From: Chamaelirium japonicum
Taxonomy: Eukaryota > Streptophyta > Magnoliopsida > Liliales > Melanthiaceae
Reading direction: 5' to 3'
Assembly (NCBI GenBank): GCA_947650365.1
Contig: OX393554.1
Location: 38,218,093-38,282,092, forward strand
DNA: 64,000 nucleotides
The position numbers and the translations under genes are program-made. Below the pieces are notes generated by a model. The model saw only the letters and a program-made list of their open reading frames with translations, searched no databases and was not told the DNA's origin. Of the stretch, positions 1 to 11,870 are shown piece after piece (the first letter of the stretch is position 1; each line of letters starts with the position of its first letter).

Positions 1-105
1 AGTGTAACACCACTACACCAGGACTTTCTCTAATGTACTCATTCCCCACTCTATCCCTCCTAGCGTTTCCACACATCAACATTCTCATATCTATTCTGCT
101 CATTT
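1..105 (-). pseudogene. LINE (RTE-like) reverse transcriptase C-terminal fragment
   Basis: Read on the minus strand, one frame gives MLMCGNARRDRVGNEYIRE. This matches the stretch after the RT core of plant RTE-like LINEs, which usually reads R-W-M-C-G-H-T-R-x-D-x-I-R-N-E. The match runs off the left edge of the window, so the remaining C-terminus lies outside. The same family recurs at about 23711-24055. It is a relic with no open frame of useful length. I assign it from family knowledge of this motif; the clade is less certain than the LINE call. Confidence 0.6.
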
Positions 106-339
106 TTTAGCTCTCCTTAATTATGGGTCAATATTCTAAATTTAGTAACATTAACTATAGAAAGTAATGAGAAGATTTGACTTTGAAGGTTGAACTAAAA
201 AAATTACATGTTGCACGTATTGGATGGAGTAAAGTCTTCTCTTATCTTTCATCAATACATATCCAATATTGTTTCTTTATTTTCGTGTCCATCTTTGTGG
301 GCGCATCTTTGATTACAAGTTTGGAACCTATCCATTGCT

Positions 340-900
340 TCATACATACAACCCCATCACATGTTTTTCATCATAATCCAAGGGCCTAAGCACTCGTACC
401 ATAGGCTCGATACAAACCACAATCTTCTCAATCTCATCCCAAACCTCCTTCACAACCACAATATTCTCCATTGTTTTGCAATTTTCTTTAAATGCATATT
501 TGAATTGGCACCATGCATCTGAAGTGAACACATTTCTTAAAGCATCGTCTTGAGTGAGTATGCTCTCCCAATCACATTTCTTAAGGTGATTGTTGAACAC
601 AAAAACTATTGGCCCCCCGTGTACTCTCTTATCAAGCTAACCACCTAATTGTGGTCATACATGGGCATGGTCACCGTCCTAGCTTGTTGGACATGATTTA
701 TTTTTCCAATGTCCTAACAAATCAAATTGATGCAACGTGTGATACAAACAATCAGAAAAAGTGTCTTCTTTTTCTTCTCTAATATCTTTCCGACTTTCTT
801 GAAATTTGCACCATTGTTCGTCACTATTTGGACAATATTACTTCTAATATATGTGGCGAGGCTTTTTGGTATGTCATCGTCCCCAACACGGTAACACCCA
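340..900 (-). pseudogene. hAT-type transposase relic (DUF659 region)
   Basis: Minus-strand translation gives two collinear blocks. The upstream block, around 780-841, reads NIVQIVTNNGANFKKVGKI, like the DUF659 segment V-V-T-D-N-G-x-N-x-K-x-A of plant hAT-related proteins, followed by a block ending in I-N-L-I-C (usual A-H-x-I-N-L). The downstream block, 340-600, contains ALRNVFTSDAWCQFKY and then EPMVRVLRPLDYDEK, matching the usual S-L-x-R-V-L-R-x-V-D-x-D-E-K-P-A-M-G segment. The blocks lie in different frames with stops between them, so this is a decayed transposase. No terminal inverted repeats were found, and the C-terminal dimerisation domain is absent. Confidence 0.75.
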
Positions 901-2100
901 CGTTCTATTTCACGAACCAGATTCTCTCCCAGCTAAGCATTTTAGCCAGGAAAAATAAATAGCTTATATCTTAGATCCTACTTAAGGAGCAAGCAAGGGG
1001 TCTAAGGGAAAACCATAGGGTCGACCTTGCTTGGTTATAAAAGGGGGGTGTGGCCACCTTGTGGAATAATGTCGCAATCCATAAAACAGAGGGAGAGGAG
1101 AAACGAGAGGAAAAGAGAGACAGGGGAAGGCATTACTGGAGGAAAAGTCCCACCTCATCTGCTTGGAAGTTTACTAGTGGAAAATCAATAGTGAGGCCTT
1201 TTGGTATCTCATCATCCCCATTACCTATCTTCTGCTTCATCAACGTGCTTCATCAACTATAGGTGCAGAAACCAACATAGTTACGCGCAAAAAGCTGAGA
1301 AACGAAAGTGGCATCCTGGTCGATGTGTCTTTTATGTTGATAGAGTGCAATGCAATACACATACCATGCCAAAGCCTAAACGATACGAGCAGGACACACG
1401 CTGCACAAACATGATGCTCACTTCATCCGTAAAAAGTGGACAACAAAATTGTCACTACTTGCACCAATAGAAAGATTGGGTTATTTTTTAAGTTTATAAG
1501 GGCAAGCTTGGATGATTCTAGGTCTATGGTCCACTTTCGGATGGAATATTGAGATTTGATAGTAACACATGAAAACGTGTTTGTCTGGACTTCTGAGTTG
1601 TATACATCTATCCAGCCCATAAATGTAAGGACCATAGGCTTTCATCAGTTGTAACATGCCATAAGTGAACAATGTACGCCTTAGGACCTAGTTATTTTGC
1701 TGACGTAGAGGTGGGAGCTCAATCTATATTTTTTAAAGATTTGCATGCATAAATTATGTGCCTTATTTCTATCTAAATCCTTTTTCCCACCTTCTCTTTA
1801 TTCCCTGATATATTCTCTATTTTTCTTTTTCAATTGCATTTTATCAAAATAATCCAAGTTGTTTGCTGCTAAGGAGTTTCGTGATCCTTTTAGGCTTCCA
1901 TAATTCTAAAGCCTTTAAGGCTGAGATCTTGGATTCATGCGCCTTATATCTCGAGATCCAAAATTGCCGATGGATACAATAATGATGCTTTTATATATAC
2001 ATGGAGAAGTTATTTCATAATATAGTCTGATTTTATCTAGTTGCTTCAAATATGGAACATACAAATTTAACCCCTAAACGCATAAAACTCTATGAACCAT
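901..2100. other. Intergenic DNA without recognised genes
   Basis: I see no conserved coding sequence. A TATA-like sequence (ataaaagg) lies near 1038-1045 in a context resembling a retroelement promoter, but no LTR partner was found. Short open frames on both strands have no recognisable protein. Confidence 0.4.
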
Positions 2101-2109
2101 CTATACAAC

Positions 2110-3240
2110 AAGGGACGGCGGTCTACATGCTGACTAGACAAAACGGGACAAAAAGCTGACTAGACAAAAAAAAAACGCTGACCAGACTCTATCTTCCCAC
2201 AATCTCTCTCTTCCCGTCTCTCTCTCCCCGGTTCTCTCTCTTTCCCCGTCCGGTTTTCTCTCTCTCTTCATATCTCTCTCTGTTCCCCCCATCTCAATAG
2301 AGAGAGAAAGAGAGATATGGAAAGAGAAAGCGAGAGGTTCGCGATTGCATGGTATAGAAAGATAGAGAGAATTTTTCGCAAGAGAGAGAAGTCCGGGCAT
2401 GGGGTAATGAGAGAGAGAGAAATACGGATGGGGCTACGTGCATAGTTTGGATGCACAGACGACTGTGATTGGGTTCGGGTGAGAGAAGGAATTAGAGAAA
2501 GAAGAGATAGAGAAAGATTTAAAGAGAGAGGGAATCAGAGGGAGTCTCGGGTAAGGGCTGATGCGATCGCCACATTTTTTAGGGGATCGAAGGAGAGAGA
2601 GGATCTCGGGACGACTGTGATCGGATTAAGAGAAGAGAGAAACGTTTGGTGTTGAGAAATGTAGAGAGATTTAGAGAGAAAGAGAGATATGAAAAGAGAG
2701 AATCAAAGAAGACGGCTGTGATCGGATTAAGAGAAGAGAGATATTCGGTGTTGAGAGATTTAGAGAGAGAAAGAGAGATGGAAAGAGAGAGAATTAAGGA
2801 AGAGAGAATAATCGTGCATGGCACGCGCACAAGAGAGAAGTTCGTGATTCGAGGGGGATTCTGGATGTGCAGGGACGGCTGTCTTGGGTAAGGAGAGAAA
2901 GAGAGAGGGTGATGGCCGGCTGCATGCATGCATAGATGATAGAGGGACGACTGCGATCAGGTTTGATTAAATGAGAAGCTAAGAGAGTTTAATGGAGGGA
3001 TTAAAAAAGAGATAAATGAGTTTTTAATGAAGAGAAAATGGGAAATAAAAAAGGGCTGCCATCAGGTTTTGGGTAATGGGATCATGCATGGCTTTGCATG
3101 TGTTTTTGCAACAGATGGCTGTGATGTGTGCCCAAGTGGGATAATGAAAGAAAGGCGGTCCGCTGCAGTGCTGATAGGTGTGTTGCCCGCGCTACAGTAC
3201 CGACAGGCACGGGCATGCACTAGTATAGAACATATCACGT
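2110..3240. repeat. Purine-rich irregular minisatellite within a dispersed repeat
   Basis: The plus strand is strongly GAGA-rich. A motif close to GACGGCTGTGATCGGATTA recurs at about 2458, 2613, 2713, 2870, 2943, 3050 and 3113. The units starting at 2613 and 2713 are near-copies for about 90 bases. The left boundary (ctgactagacaaaacgg near 2131) recurs near 28700, where it also precedes a CT/GA microsatellite, and cacgggcatgcactagt near 3206 recurs near 28997. The two loci therefore look like copies of one dispersed element with an expanded GA-rich middle. Long open frames here (for example 2579-2929 minus) result from the simple-repeat composition. Confidence 0.6.
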
Positions 3241-3259
3241 TCAAATTTCTTACAAACAT

Positions 3260-4605
3260 CATTAGAATCATACAATCCAATGTCAATAACTATATTCTAC
3301 ATACTAAGACAATCTTCAAAATCACTTGCGATAAAGTTTGGATAAGGATGGTGGGAGAAATGGGAATTGAGAATAAATTGGCAAACGTAAGAGAGTTCTC
3401 AAAAATAGATTTGGCAGGTTCCATTATGCATATTGAAGCCACCTTTTCAATGAGATAAAAACAGAGCATTCTCTAGCTAAATGGGGGTAAAGCTTGAGAT
3501 CGTTATTTTCTACTATATATTTTCAAAAGAACTACATCTTGAAGAATAAATCTTTTTTGAATAAATCACTTATGAAAGTGATACTAGTACTATTGTTTAG
3601 TGGCCTTTTTCCATTGAGAGTTTTCAGTACAAGGAAGAATCACATGGTCATGCTTCAACCTCTCATTTTCAAAGTATGACTAGAAGAAGCCAAGGGAAAT
3701 CTTTATAATTTATAGATATATGAATTTTGCATTTTCCTCAACTCCTACTACTTTGTCGTTGAAGGGACTAAAAACGCACTTGGGTCATTATGTCTAATGT
3801 CTTCCATGAGGAAATATTGGGAATTGGGATAGTTCGGTAATAACTTGAGAATTGAAATGCCACACAACTATAATATATAGACAACCCATAAGAATTTGGT
3901 AGGCTCAAATAAGAGTCATAAGACCTTAATTGTTTGACACATTACAAATGTAATCAGACTTAAAAAAGACTGTCTCGTACAGAATAGTACGATGGGAACA
4001 GCTTGGCGCATGCATTATCATTTTTATTTTGGGGATATAGTCTTCCAATAATGGAACATGGGCTTTCCCATCAGCACCATAACTATAAATAGTGTCATTC
4101 AACAGTAAACTACAACTATCACTTGCACCATTCGTTTGAAATTGTAAGATAAAAGTTACAATCTTGACAGGTCCTTACTTTCCAGACTGCATATTTGTGA
4201 TCAAGAACCTTTCAACACAATGATTGACTTCTCATGCTGTGACCTGACAAGAATAAAAGCGGAAACAAAAATGTCTAGAATATACTTCGAGGTGAAGCTA
4301 CATATTCCAAAGCACTTACCTTTTATAGGTCAACTCATGAATAATTTGTGAAATATGGAATATTTTGCAAAATTTTCACCCGTAAACTCAATGACATCAT
4401 CCTAACCACCAGATTCAGGGTTATTAAAAAGAAGATGATCATCAGGAAAGACATTTTTTGGCATATACAAGCTAGATAAATAAATATTGAAACTGGAATA
4501 TATGGGAGATTCGTATACTAAGAAAACCTAATGGCAGAGATTAGAATTGAAAAGAAGGTAAATTTTCTGAAACATCATGGAAAGGGATGGTATGTCACTA
4601 CTCAC
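3260..4605. other. Putative intron 1 of the ELF7-like gene or intergenic DNA
   Basis: This interval lies downstream (minus sense) of the ELF7-like exon 1 donor at 4605-4600. I could not find the next PAF1 exon here. A minus-strand stretch at about 4474-4318 reads like coding sequence in one frame (it contains VFPDDHLLFNNPESGG) with two in-frame stops and ends at a donor-like ggtaagt. Its family is unknown to me. The rest shows nothing I can name. Confidence 0.4.
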
Positions 4606-5726
4606 TTCAGCTTGCACAAGAACGTCGTCGGCTTCTTCAGCCTGTTCTCGATCCTCTCACTACTGAGGAATGGGGCCGTCCTCCTCTCTGCCATACGGGA
4701 TCCGGACAACGAGCCGTGAGCCCTCATGTTAGAGGTCTTTTGCAGCACCGTGTCCTGTGTCTGCTTCATCATCTGCTGCCTCTTCCCGTCCTGCTTCTGC
4801 TTCTCGTACTCCCTCCTCTTCCGATTCCTCCTCTCCTCCTCCGTCTCAGCCCTCCCAGGGGGGGCGTTCGGTGGCACAGGATGGGCCGCCTTCACCGAAG
4901 GCAGTGGCAACGGAGGAGCAGACGAGCCCTTCTGGTGTTTAGGCGGGAGGGAGGGCCTCGTGTTTGTGCCAGTTTCCAGCTGGCGGGCGGAGGGGGCGGT
5001 TTCTTTGGCTGTCCGGTGATGATTCGAGGGCGGGGGCATCGGTTCGTTCAAGTTGGAGGAAGTATGGGGAGGGAGCATCGGTGGCGCAGGAGGGCGGATG
5101 GGCAGGGGGGGTGGGGGAGGGAGGGAATGGCTCGGCGGAGGGGATGAAGGCGGCGGGGGAGGAAGAGGGGGTGGAGCGGGATACTGAGAATTGTACTGAG
5201 AAGAAGGGTAGTAGAGAGAGGGAGGCTGCTGAGAGGCCATAGAGGGTTGCGGTGGAGGCGGGAGCTGAGGTGGTTGGAGGGGAGGATGCGATGGGGGATA
5301 GGATGAGGACGGAGGAGGGGGAGGAGGAGGATTGAATGGGTACTGCTGCTGCTGTTGCTGCTGCGGCGGTTGCTGGTGGTGGTATTGGTGGTGGTGGGAC
5401 CGACTCGAATGCTGCTGCTGCGGCTGCTGCGGCTGGCTTCTTGAAGGGTTAAAATGGTGGGAGGGAGCTGCGTAGCCACTGTGCTGAGCGCTAGAATTGG
5501 GAGGGTTCCGGCTGTAATTAACCGGTAGGGAGGAGGGATGGGAACCCCCACCGTGGCCGGCCGTGCCGCCGCCGCCGCCGGCGAAGTTAGGGTGCTGGTG
5601 GTAGGTTTGCTGGGGGTAGGGCTGAACGGAGGGGGGAGGGGGGAGGGGGTTCTGGTTCTGCAGCGGAGGATGAGGCGGAGCGAAGGATGACGGCGGCGGC
5701 CGCGGGAACGGCCGGTACGAGGCCAT
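4606..5726 (-). CDS. ELF7: PAF1 homologue ELF7-like, first coding exon (partial)
   Basis: This is the 5' coding exon of a plant PAF1 homologue. PAF1 is a subunit of the nuclear PAF1 complex, which travels with RNA polymerase II and promotes histone modification; Arabidopsis ELF7 supports FLC expression. The exon encodes about 374 residues from MASYRPF. Residues 1 to about 290 are low-complexity Pro/Gln/Ser/His. A basic helical block follows at about 294-330 (EEERRNRKRREYEKQKQ). The last 17 residues (IENRLKKPTTFLCKLK) are the conserved start of the PAF1 domain. Translation stops one codon past that point, but the DNA reads CTGAA|GTGAGT, a good donor at 4605-4600 that splits the final Lys codon, so the exon ends at 4606. 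I chose the ATG at 5726 because its context is gccATGgcc; an in-frame ATG at 5759 would add 11 residues. The later exons are not identified in this window. The family call is by recognition of the conserved block. Confidence 0.85.
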
Positions 5727-5754
5727 GGCCTGCGACTGATGGATCGGCGGAGAG

Positions 5755-5870
5755 CACAAACCCTAATCGGCTGGAACTAGGGTTTGCAAAGTACGAGTAC
5801 GACTCGATCAAGAGAGAAAGAGAGCGGCGGGCGGCGGGCGGCGGGCGGCGGGCGGCGGGTGGCGGAGCTA
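5755..5870 (-). promoter_or_regulatory. ELF7-like 5' leader with teloboxes and GC heptad repeats
   Basis: Upstream of the ELF7-like start are two telobox-type motifs in opposite senses: aaaccctaa at 5758-5766 and ctagggttt at 5777-5785. Teloboxes are common near the starts of plant housekeeping genes. About 40 bases further upstream, 5824-5866, is a short tandem array of the heptamer ggcgggc. These lie in the likely leader or core promoter. No clear TATA box was seen. Confidence 0.5.
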
Positions 5871-5959
5871 CCGAGCAGCGACGCAAGCAGCCGCGACGAA
5901 GACGAACAGAGAAGGGCTTACCGGCGCGAGATCTGACCGACTGGGCGTAGCGCCGGTGC

Positions 5960-7215
5960 GTGTAAAGAGACCGGATGCTCAGGTCCACTTTTGAATGAGA
6001 AATACTAAATCCGTATTCGACCCGGTTTGATGAGTCCGACATTCGACCGGATTCAAACCACATTAAGAATTCTGACTCTTACAATAGAAGTTAATAGTGC
6101 CTTAAAAAAATATATTATTACAATAAAACAAGACAATATCAAATTTTTAATTATTTTATCTGAGATACTTTATCTATTATTGTTGTCGGGTGACACCAAC
6201 CAAGTCATCCACATATATTAACTTCACATGTGTAACGTAATCTTTCAGGACTGCTGATCGACTGAAAAATTTCAACTGTTGCTTTCTGGCCACACTGACA
6301 TCTTTTGTTCTGATCCCTGACGTAGGTACCAATGAAACACTAATGCTCGATGAATCCATCTCTGTAATGAACATAATACCGATATTATATAAAAAATTAA
6401 TTTACAATAATTTATACGAATATTATGAGGTCCAAACAAGTAGTACTATGATTATTACAAAATGAACATAATAAAGATAAGATATTTCTAAGCCGTCAAA
6501 TACATCCAAAAAAGAACATCATGAACATTAATCATAACGGCTTTCAACCCAATTGCGGATTTGATTCATTCGCCTTATCGACCACCCCCATCTTGTAGTC
6601 GGTTGCCAAGAACAAGCATGCCTTGCTTGGGCAGGTAATCAACCACGCATGATATTTATTGTTATCATTAGATGTCAGATTTTTCAATTTATTCTATTCC
6701 TATAATTATTTCTTTGGTCAACTCCTTCTTTGGATTAGACATAGTTGACACGAATTTCTTTAATGCATCCATTAGAAACATAGGTGACTCGTGCATTGTC
6801 TCCGCAATTTCTCATATCATTCATGCCACTCTTTTTTTTCTCAATCGTCAGATAATGATTTGTTGTGATTTGGTTCTTGGTGGAACTTCCGCTTTAATAT
6901 CATCTAGATACAAATATCTATTAGATAGGATTTAAAATATCTATCAGATGGGATTTGAGGTCCATCACCCATGGAACTTGATTCATATATGTTCGTCGGT
7001 GGGTAGGACTCTGCTCAAGAGGAATCTCTAAATTTGTATTATCTATGTATTTGGTCTTGGATCTATGGTCATGGTTGTATCTGTTGGAGTTATAGGTCGT
7101 GTTTGTATTTAAGACATCGAGTTCTAGGCTTGGCGTGTCCTGGATTTCGATAGTCAGCCTCCATATTATGTGAGGCCCCGCATGGAGACCATGTTAGCCA
7201 ATGTATCAGACTGGT
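5960..7215. other. AT-rich intergenic DNA, no recognised gene
   Basis: Apart from AT-rich stretches and short open frames without recognisable motifs, I see nothing assignable. The right part may include the decayed 3' end of the adjacent gypsy element, but no integrase motif or LTR could be seen. Confidence 0.35.
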
Positions 7216-7219
7216 TGTT

Positions 7220-8720
7220 CTAAGACCTCAGACTAGTCAAAGAGAAAATGCTCTTCTTCGTCAACTTCACATATATTGACATTCGAACTTTGTATGCTTT
7301 TAAAGTTGCCATTGACTTTGGCTGACATGGTCTGGGAATCTTTGGGGACAATGAACCTCCGGAGGCCCATGTCATGGGGCATCCCAAGCCTTGCGAGTAA
7401 AGCATCATATTCGACTTTGTCTTTGTTACCGGGGAAGTTGAGTCGAATCGATTTCACGAGTGTTGTATTGTCCAGGCTGACCACGACCACTCTAACCTCT
7501 ACACCAACAACTCATCAATAAAGATTCTACATCCAATAGTCTTAGACCAATTAGCAGGGTGGTCAAACGAGCTTAGCATTACCTGGGAGCCCCCATCATC
7601 CTCCTTATCCTACCCGGTGTCTTCAATTAAGAAGCTGGTGAGTAAGTCTGTCGAGACTTATCCCTTGATGGCTTCTCTTGGCACAAAATCAATTGTAGTA
7701 TTGTAGCATCTCGATAGCCTAGTTCGCCAGACTATTCTCTCGGCTAGTATCATTTTAGTACTTCCTTTAGTGGGTACTTGGTGCTCACACTGAACAAGCC
7801 GGAGACAAAGTAGAGCTCCAGACTCCTTGTGTACACCAAGGCATGGGCTACTTTCTTTTGATGCTTGACTCACACGATCATGGCACTCACGATGGCCTCT
7901 GAGGTTGCAAGGTACATGGCCAACTCCTCCTTGGGAATTGGCTACGATAAGCTGGGTAGACGATTGAGGTACGACCAATCTTTTGAAAATCTAATTCTTT
8001 CTTATGATCCTACTCGAATGTTGCCCTCTTTGCAGATGATTTTGAAGAGGTATTTTCATATGTCAGACATCCTTGAAATAAAATTGACTCAGTGCAGCTA
8101 CATGTCCATTGAAGCTCTAGACCTCATTCATGTTCTTTGAAGATAACATCTCGATCAAGGCCTGAATCAGGTTTGAATTGGCCTTTATGCCCCTGTGGGT
8201 TACTAGGAACACCAAGAGTTTCCAAGTGGCAACCCCGAATACACTTTTGGCCGAGCTCAGGTTCATGTTGCAGTCATGTATGATTTCGAACACTTTCCTC
8301 AAGTCAGTTAATTGATCTTGCATGAATCGACACTTTACGAGCATATCGTCGATGTAGACCTCTACGTTCCGATTTAGGATTCAAACATCTTGCTTATATG
8401 CATATGATAGGTTGCTCATGCATTCCTCGGACAAATTATCATCACCTTGTAACAGTATATCCAACAATCCATGATAAATGACTCTATCTCTTTGTCTGGT
8501 ACATACATGGGGGTATGATTAATATACCACGAATAGCAATCTGTGAATGATATTAGCTCTCATTTAGTTGTTGCATCCATGATCGTATCTATTCATGGGA
8601 AAGGGAACAAATCCTTTGGGCATGCTTGGTTGAGGCTTGTAAAGTCAATGTTGAAACCTCGGTAATGATTCATGCTCTTTTGGTTGGCTAAAACTTTAAC
8701 CCAAACAATTTCTCAGATTG
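7220..8720 (-). pseudogene. Ty3/gypsy retrotransposon pol relic (RT to RNase H)
   Basis: Collinear minus-strand fragments in several frames spell a gypsy pol. At about 8690-8580 is the RT block DFTSLNQACPKDLFPFP. At 8356-8345 the catalytic YIDD is intact, followed by MLVKCRFMQDQLTDLRKVF. At 8340-8117 the palm/thumb reads to SVFGVATWKLLVFLVTHRG. At 7740-7660 comes the segment ending in DFVPREAIKG, and at 7490-7233 the RNase H-like block with SIRLNFPGNKDKVEYDALL. The order RT then RNase H, the RT-RH linker and the second RNase H type suggest a Tat-like lineage. Frameshifts and stops occur throughout. Protease, integrase and LTRs were not found, so it is a truncated relic. Confidence 0.8.
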
Positions 8721-8750
8721 TGTGTGTGTGTGTGTGTGTGTATGTGTGTG
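8717..8750. repeat. (TG)n microsatellite
   Basis: A run of about 16 TG units with one interruption (tgtatgtg) lies at the upstream edge of the gypsy relic. Confidence 0.85.
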
Positions 8751-10565
<1,815 letters not shown>

Positions 10566-11029
10566 TGCGTGCCTGAACATAAATTACATATTCAAATGCA
10601 TGCTAGTCGTTTTGTTTTTACTTTACGTGCACATACATATGATTTTGTTAAGCATGTATATGTGCCTCTTTGACTATGTAACGTCTTGTATTTTTTATAA
10701 TTATATAAATCTAATTTAAAAATTTATCACTTTGCCATTTCTCACAAATCTATTTCTTTTGTATTAAATTATGAAAAAGATTCATGAAACATATATGAAA
10801 CTTTACATCCACTTAGTATAATTTTTCAAGAACTTCCCTATGTCATGTTATGTTCAGTGATCTGGCTTGTGTATAAAAAGTTATTAGAGTATGTTGTTTT
10901 AGTTGAAATTTTCAGTACGATTAATCGAGTTATCAAAACCCATTAAAAATTATATTATTGGATCCACTTGACGAGTTTTTATGGGATGCAATAATCAATA
11001 ACCAATAACCAAGACTTCTGAGGCTATGA

Positions 11030-11330
11030 TGCCCAGAATAGATGAGTTGAGGTGAGGTGAGGTGTCAAAGGCCACGAGTTAGTTCCACATCGTCTGGAGA
11101 AAAAGAGATCCTGAGCTAATTATATAATTTTTCCTTCCAAACATAGAAGACTCATTTTAAAATCATGCGTCGTTACAGATTCCGTAAGAACTCCATAGTT
11201 AAGTGTGCTCGGGTGAGAGTAGTACTAGAAAACTTGAGTTTCTGGGGATCATTTTTAGACAAAAAACTTTTCCTCTCTTATTTTTTAGTTTAATCTTCTA
11301 TCTTCCGATATGAAAATCCTATACGTGGGT
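11030..11330 (+). mobile_element. 5S-rRNA-derived segment, Cassandra/TRIM-like LTR
   Basis: Bases 11176-11250 match the 3' two thirds of plant 5S rRNA, including its internal promoter: aactccatagttaagtgtgc (plant 5S: AACTCCGAAGTTAAGCGTGC), then tcgggtgagagtagtactag (plant 5S: TTGGGCGAGAGTAGTACTAG), then a decayed ctggggatc for CTGGGAAGTC. The sequence is too diverged and lacks the 5S 5' third, so it is not a functional gene. About 100 bases upstream is ttccacatcgtctgg, and Cassandra LTRs characteristically have a cacatcg-type block before their 5S part. I therefore infer a solo or decayed Cassandra LTR. Boundaries are approximate and no second LTR was found. Confidence 0.6.
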
Positions 11331-11389
11331 TCCTTTGTATGAAACAAAGGATTTTTCGAGCGAATCGAATGAGAAGCTTGGCGGCGTTC

Positions 11390-11870
11390 ATATGAAGCTA
11401 CCCACAAGTGAATAATTCCTCTTATCAGGTATTCAGGGGAACCAAATTAAATTCTTTTGAGGTCCACCATATTGATTTAAACCGATGAAGAATCCCTTAC
11501 AAAGTGATAGGACACTCTTAGGTTTGTTCTAACTTTTGTAAAGGTTAACACTTTATATTTGTCTTTACTCATAAAGGGGGAGTCTGCGCGACGTCGTGGG
11601 TGAGCATCCAGATTATTCGTATTGGGATCAGACAAAAAACGATCAAGCAGGAGGCTTGTAAAGAGCTACAGAGAAAGGCGATACTCAACGAGCTATGGAG
11701 GCAAACTATTTATAGGACCCACAAGACCTCTCTATTTTTGTAAATTAACCTTTGTGTTTTAGTGGATTGCTCTAACCATACCATCTCAGCTGGCGAGGTT
11801 TTTCCTACGAAGGGTTTCCTCATAAAATTATCATTGTGTACTTTTACTTATTGTCTCTGCATTATTTAGA
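11390..11870 (+). mobile_element. Possible LTR 3' region
   Basis: The stretch ends with gcgaggtttttcctacgaag, then ggtttcctcataaaa. This type of sequence is common near the 3' end of plant Copia LTRs. No partner LTR, primer-binding site or coding part is seen next to it, so the call is weak. Confidence 0.3.

Noticed and set aside
5048..5551. 167-codon frame on the minus strand overlapping the ELF7-like exon
   Set aside because: It is a shadow frame of the Pro/Gln-rich ELF7-like coding sequence and lacks conserved motifs.
11176..11250. Functional 5S rRNA gene
   Set aside because: The 5' third is missing, several conserved bases differ and there is no terminator-like T run at the right distance. 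A retroelement-borne fragment fits better.
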